A stretch of 62,789 bases of DNA from assembly GCA_019116705.1 (NCBI GenBank), contig DXBF01000062.1, positions 1-62,789 of the forward strand, given 5' to 3'. Origin of the DNA: Candidatus Gemmiger avistercoris. GTDB taxonomy: Bacteria; Bacillota; Clostridia; Oscillospirales; Ruminococcaceae. The position numbers were made by a program, and so were the translations under genes. Numbering within the stretch: position 1 is the first letter of the stretch; each line of letters opens with the position of its first letter. Shown piece by piece: positions 61,642 to 62,789 of this stretch. The notes under the pieces are model-generated. The model had not been told where the DNA came from. It saw nothing but the letters and a program-made list of their open reading frames with translations, and did no database searches.

Positions 61642-62789
61642 ATGAAACAAGAGTACACCCAGTCTGCCGGTGAACTTCTGCAGCAGCTGGACGTCACCGC
61701 ACAGGGCCTGAGCGGGGCCCAGGCTGCGGAACGCCTGCAGAAGTACGGCCCCAACCGCTTGAAGGAGGCACCCAAACCGACGCTTTTGCAGCGGTTCATC
61801 GAACAGCTGAAAGACCCGATGCTGATCATCCTGATGGTGGCGGCTGCGGTCTCGGCGGTGACCAACTACTTCTCGGGCGAAGGCTTCGCCGAAGTGTTCA
61901 TCATCCTGATCGTGGTGCTGCTCAACGCTATCCTGGGCGTCTACCAGGAGAGCAAGGCCGAAGCGGCCATTGAAGCCCTGCAGACGATGACTGCCGCCAC
62001 CAGCAAGGTGCTGCGCGACGGCAAACAGGTGCTGCTGCATTCCGACGAGCTGGTGCCCGGTGACGTGGTGGTGCTGGAAGCCGGCGATGCAGTGCCCGCC
62101 GACGGCCGCCTGCTGGAGAGCGCCAGCCTGCAGATCGAGGAAGCGGCCCTGACCGGCGAGAGCGTGCCGGTGCATAAGATCATCGAAGCGCTGGACCTGG
62201 ACGGCAAGAAGGATGTGCCCCTGGGCGACCGCAAAAACATGTGTTATATGGGCTCCACGGTGGTCTATGGCCGCGGCAAGGCGCTGATCACCCGCACCGG
62301 CATGGATACCGAGATGGGCAAGATCGCGGGCGCGCTGGCCGCTACCGAGGAGGAGCAGACCCCGCTGCAGAAAAAGCTGGACCAGCTGGGCCAGACCCTG
62401 TCCAAGCTGGTGCTGGGCATCTGCGTGTTCATTTTTGTGTTCAACCTGATCTCCGCCGGGCGGTTTGATCTGGATACCGTGCTGTCCACCTTCATGGTGG
62501 CTGTCTCCCTGGCTGTGGCCGCCATCCCCGAGGGTCTGGCGACCGTGGTCACGGTGGTGCTTTCCATCGGCGTGACCAATATGTCCAAGCGCAATGCGGT
62601 CATCCGCAAACTGACCGCCGTCGAAACGCTGGGCTGCGCCCAGGTCATCTGCTCGGACAAGACCGGCACCCTGACCCAGAACAAGATGACCGTGGTGGAC
62701 CACACCGGCAGCGACGAAACACTGCTGGCCACCGCCATGGCGCTGTGCAGCGACGCCCACCTGAACGACAAGGGCGAGGCCGAGGGCGA
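61642..62789 (+). CDS. Calcium/manganese-type P-type ATPase, N-terminal part (cut by window edge)
   Basis: Exports Ca2+ or Mn2+ with ATP. The 382 visible codons contain the cation-ATPase N domain (TAQGLSGAQAAERLQKYGPNRL), the actuator motif ALTGESVPV near residue 173, M4 with AVAAIPEGLATVV and the phosphorylation site SDKTGTLTQNKMT (Asp339). The nucleotide domain and last helices are outside the window. ATG 61642 follows GGAAAGGA. The Mn2+ riboswitch upstream suggests manganese export. Its intact DKTGT contrasts with the degenerate relative at 53454. Confidence 0.95.
   Translation, partial: MKQEYTQSAGELLQQLDVTAQGLSGAQAAERLQKYGPNRLKEAPKPTLLQRFIEQLKDPMLIILMVAAAVSAVTNYFSGEGFAEVFIILIVVLLNAILGVYQESKAEAAIEALQTMTAATSKVLRDGKQVLLHSDELVPGDVVVLEAGDAVPADGRLLESASLQIEEAALTGESVPVHKIIEALDLDGKKDVPLGDRKNMCYMGSTVVYGRGKALITRTGMDTEMGKIAGALAATEEEQTPLQKKLDQLGQTLSKLVLGICVFIFVFNLISAGRFDLDTVLSTFMVAVSLAVAAIPEGLATVVTVVLSIGVTNMSKRNAVIRKLTAVETLGCAQVICSDKTGTLTQNKMTVVDHTGSDETLLATAMALCSDAHLNDKGEAEG

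Overview
The window looks like chromosome of a GC-rich, Gram-positive gut anaerobe of the Oscillospirales/Ruminococcaceae (Gemmiger, Subdoligranulum or Faecalibacterium-like). The reasons are strong AAGGAGG ribosome binding sites, sigma-A promoters with 17-nt spacers, bacterial-type synthetases, a NifU-like/GGGtGRT pair, a GlnRS with an HIGS motif, and very GC-rich third codon positions. The genus is inferred; no marker here fixes it. Both end genes (glnS and a P-type ATPase) are cut by the window edge.

Layout. 0-6.7 kb: glnS (partial) diverges from a DUF1349 gene; a ttcA-alr-lepA operon and a ClC channel follow on the minus strand, then tRNA-Lys. 6.7-18.2 kb: aspS, a lower-GC rpiR/GH1/PTS beta-glucoside locus, a DUF4349 lipoprotein, hisS, an MFS carrier and an O-antigen-ligase-like protein. 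18.2-21.2 kb: the NifU-like scaffold and GGGtGRT gene, the latter broken by an in-frame TAG, then a WYL regulator. 21.3-33.1 kb: an eight-gene surface glycan cluster, from an initiating phosphoglycosyltransferase to UDP-galactopyranose mutase. 33.2-39.4 kb: rpe, three Rnf-like membrane subunits (D, E, A), DUF1015, an Arg-rich protein and rlmA. 39.4-47.7 kb: two small envelope or hypothetical genes, a polar amino acid ABC transporter, cstA, a GH13 glucosidase and a nitroreductase. 47.7-52.0 kb: an M15 peptidase, a SpoIID/peptidoglycan-binding protein and fba. 52.0-52.6 kb: a divergent intergenic region with a DnaA-box-like cluster. 52.6-62.8 kb: rlmB, a 1199-residue protein that looks like a catalytically dead P-type ATPase, a transposase fragment, a heavy-metal permease, an aldose epimerase, a DUF6311 membrane protein, and a yybP-ykoY (Mn2+) riboswitch in front of a complete-motif P-type ATPase.

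The most unusual content is (1) an Rnf-derived D-E-A membrane trio in which the positions that carry the intramembrane [2Fe-2S] cysteines and the covalent-FMN threonine in ordinary Rnf are replaced; (2) the pseudo-P-type ATPase with a long repeat-bearing disordered head; (3) the amber-interrupted GGGtGRT gene in a window where none of 48 complete genes uses TAG as its stop; and (4) several regulatory regions: a DnaA-box cluster, a 76-bp tandem promoter duplication, and a promoter-hairpin leader before the amino acid transporter. All assignments rest on reading motifs and gene order; no database search was run.
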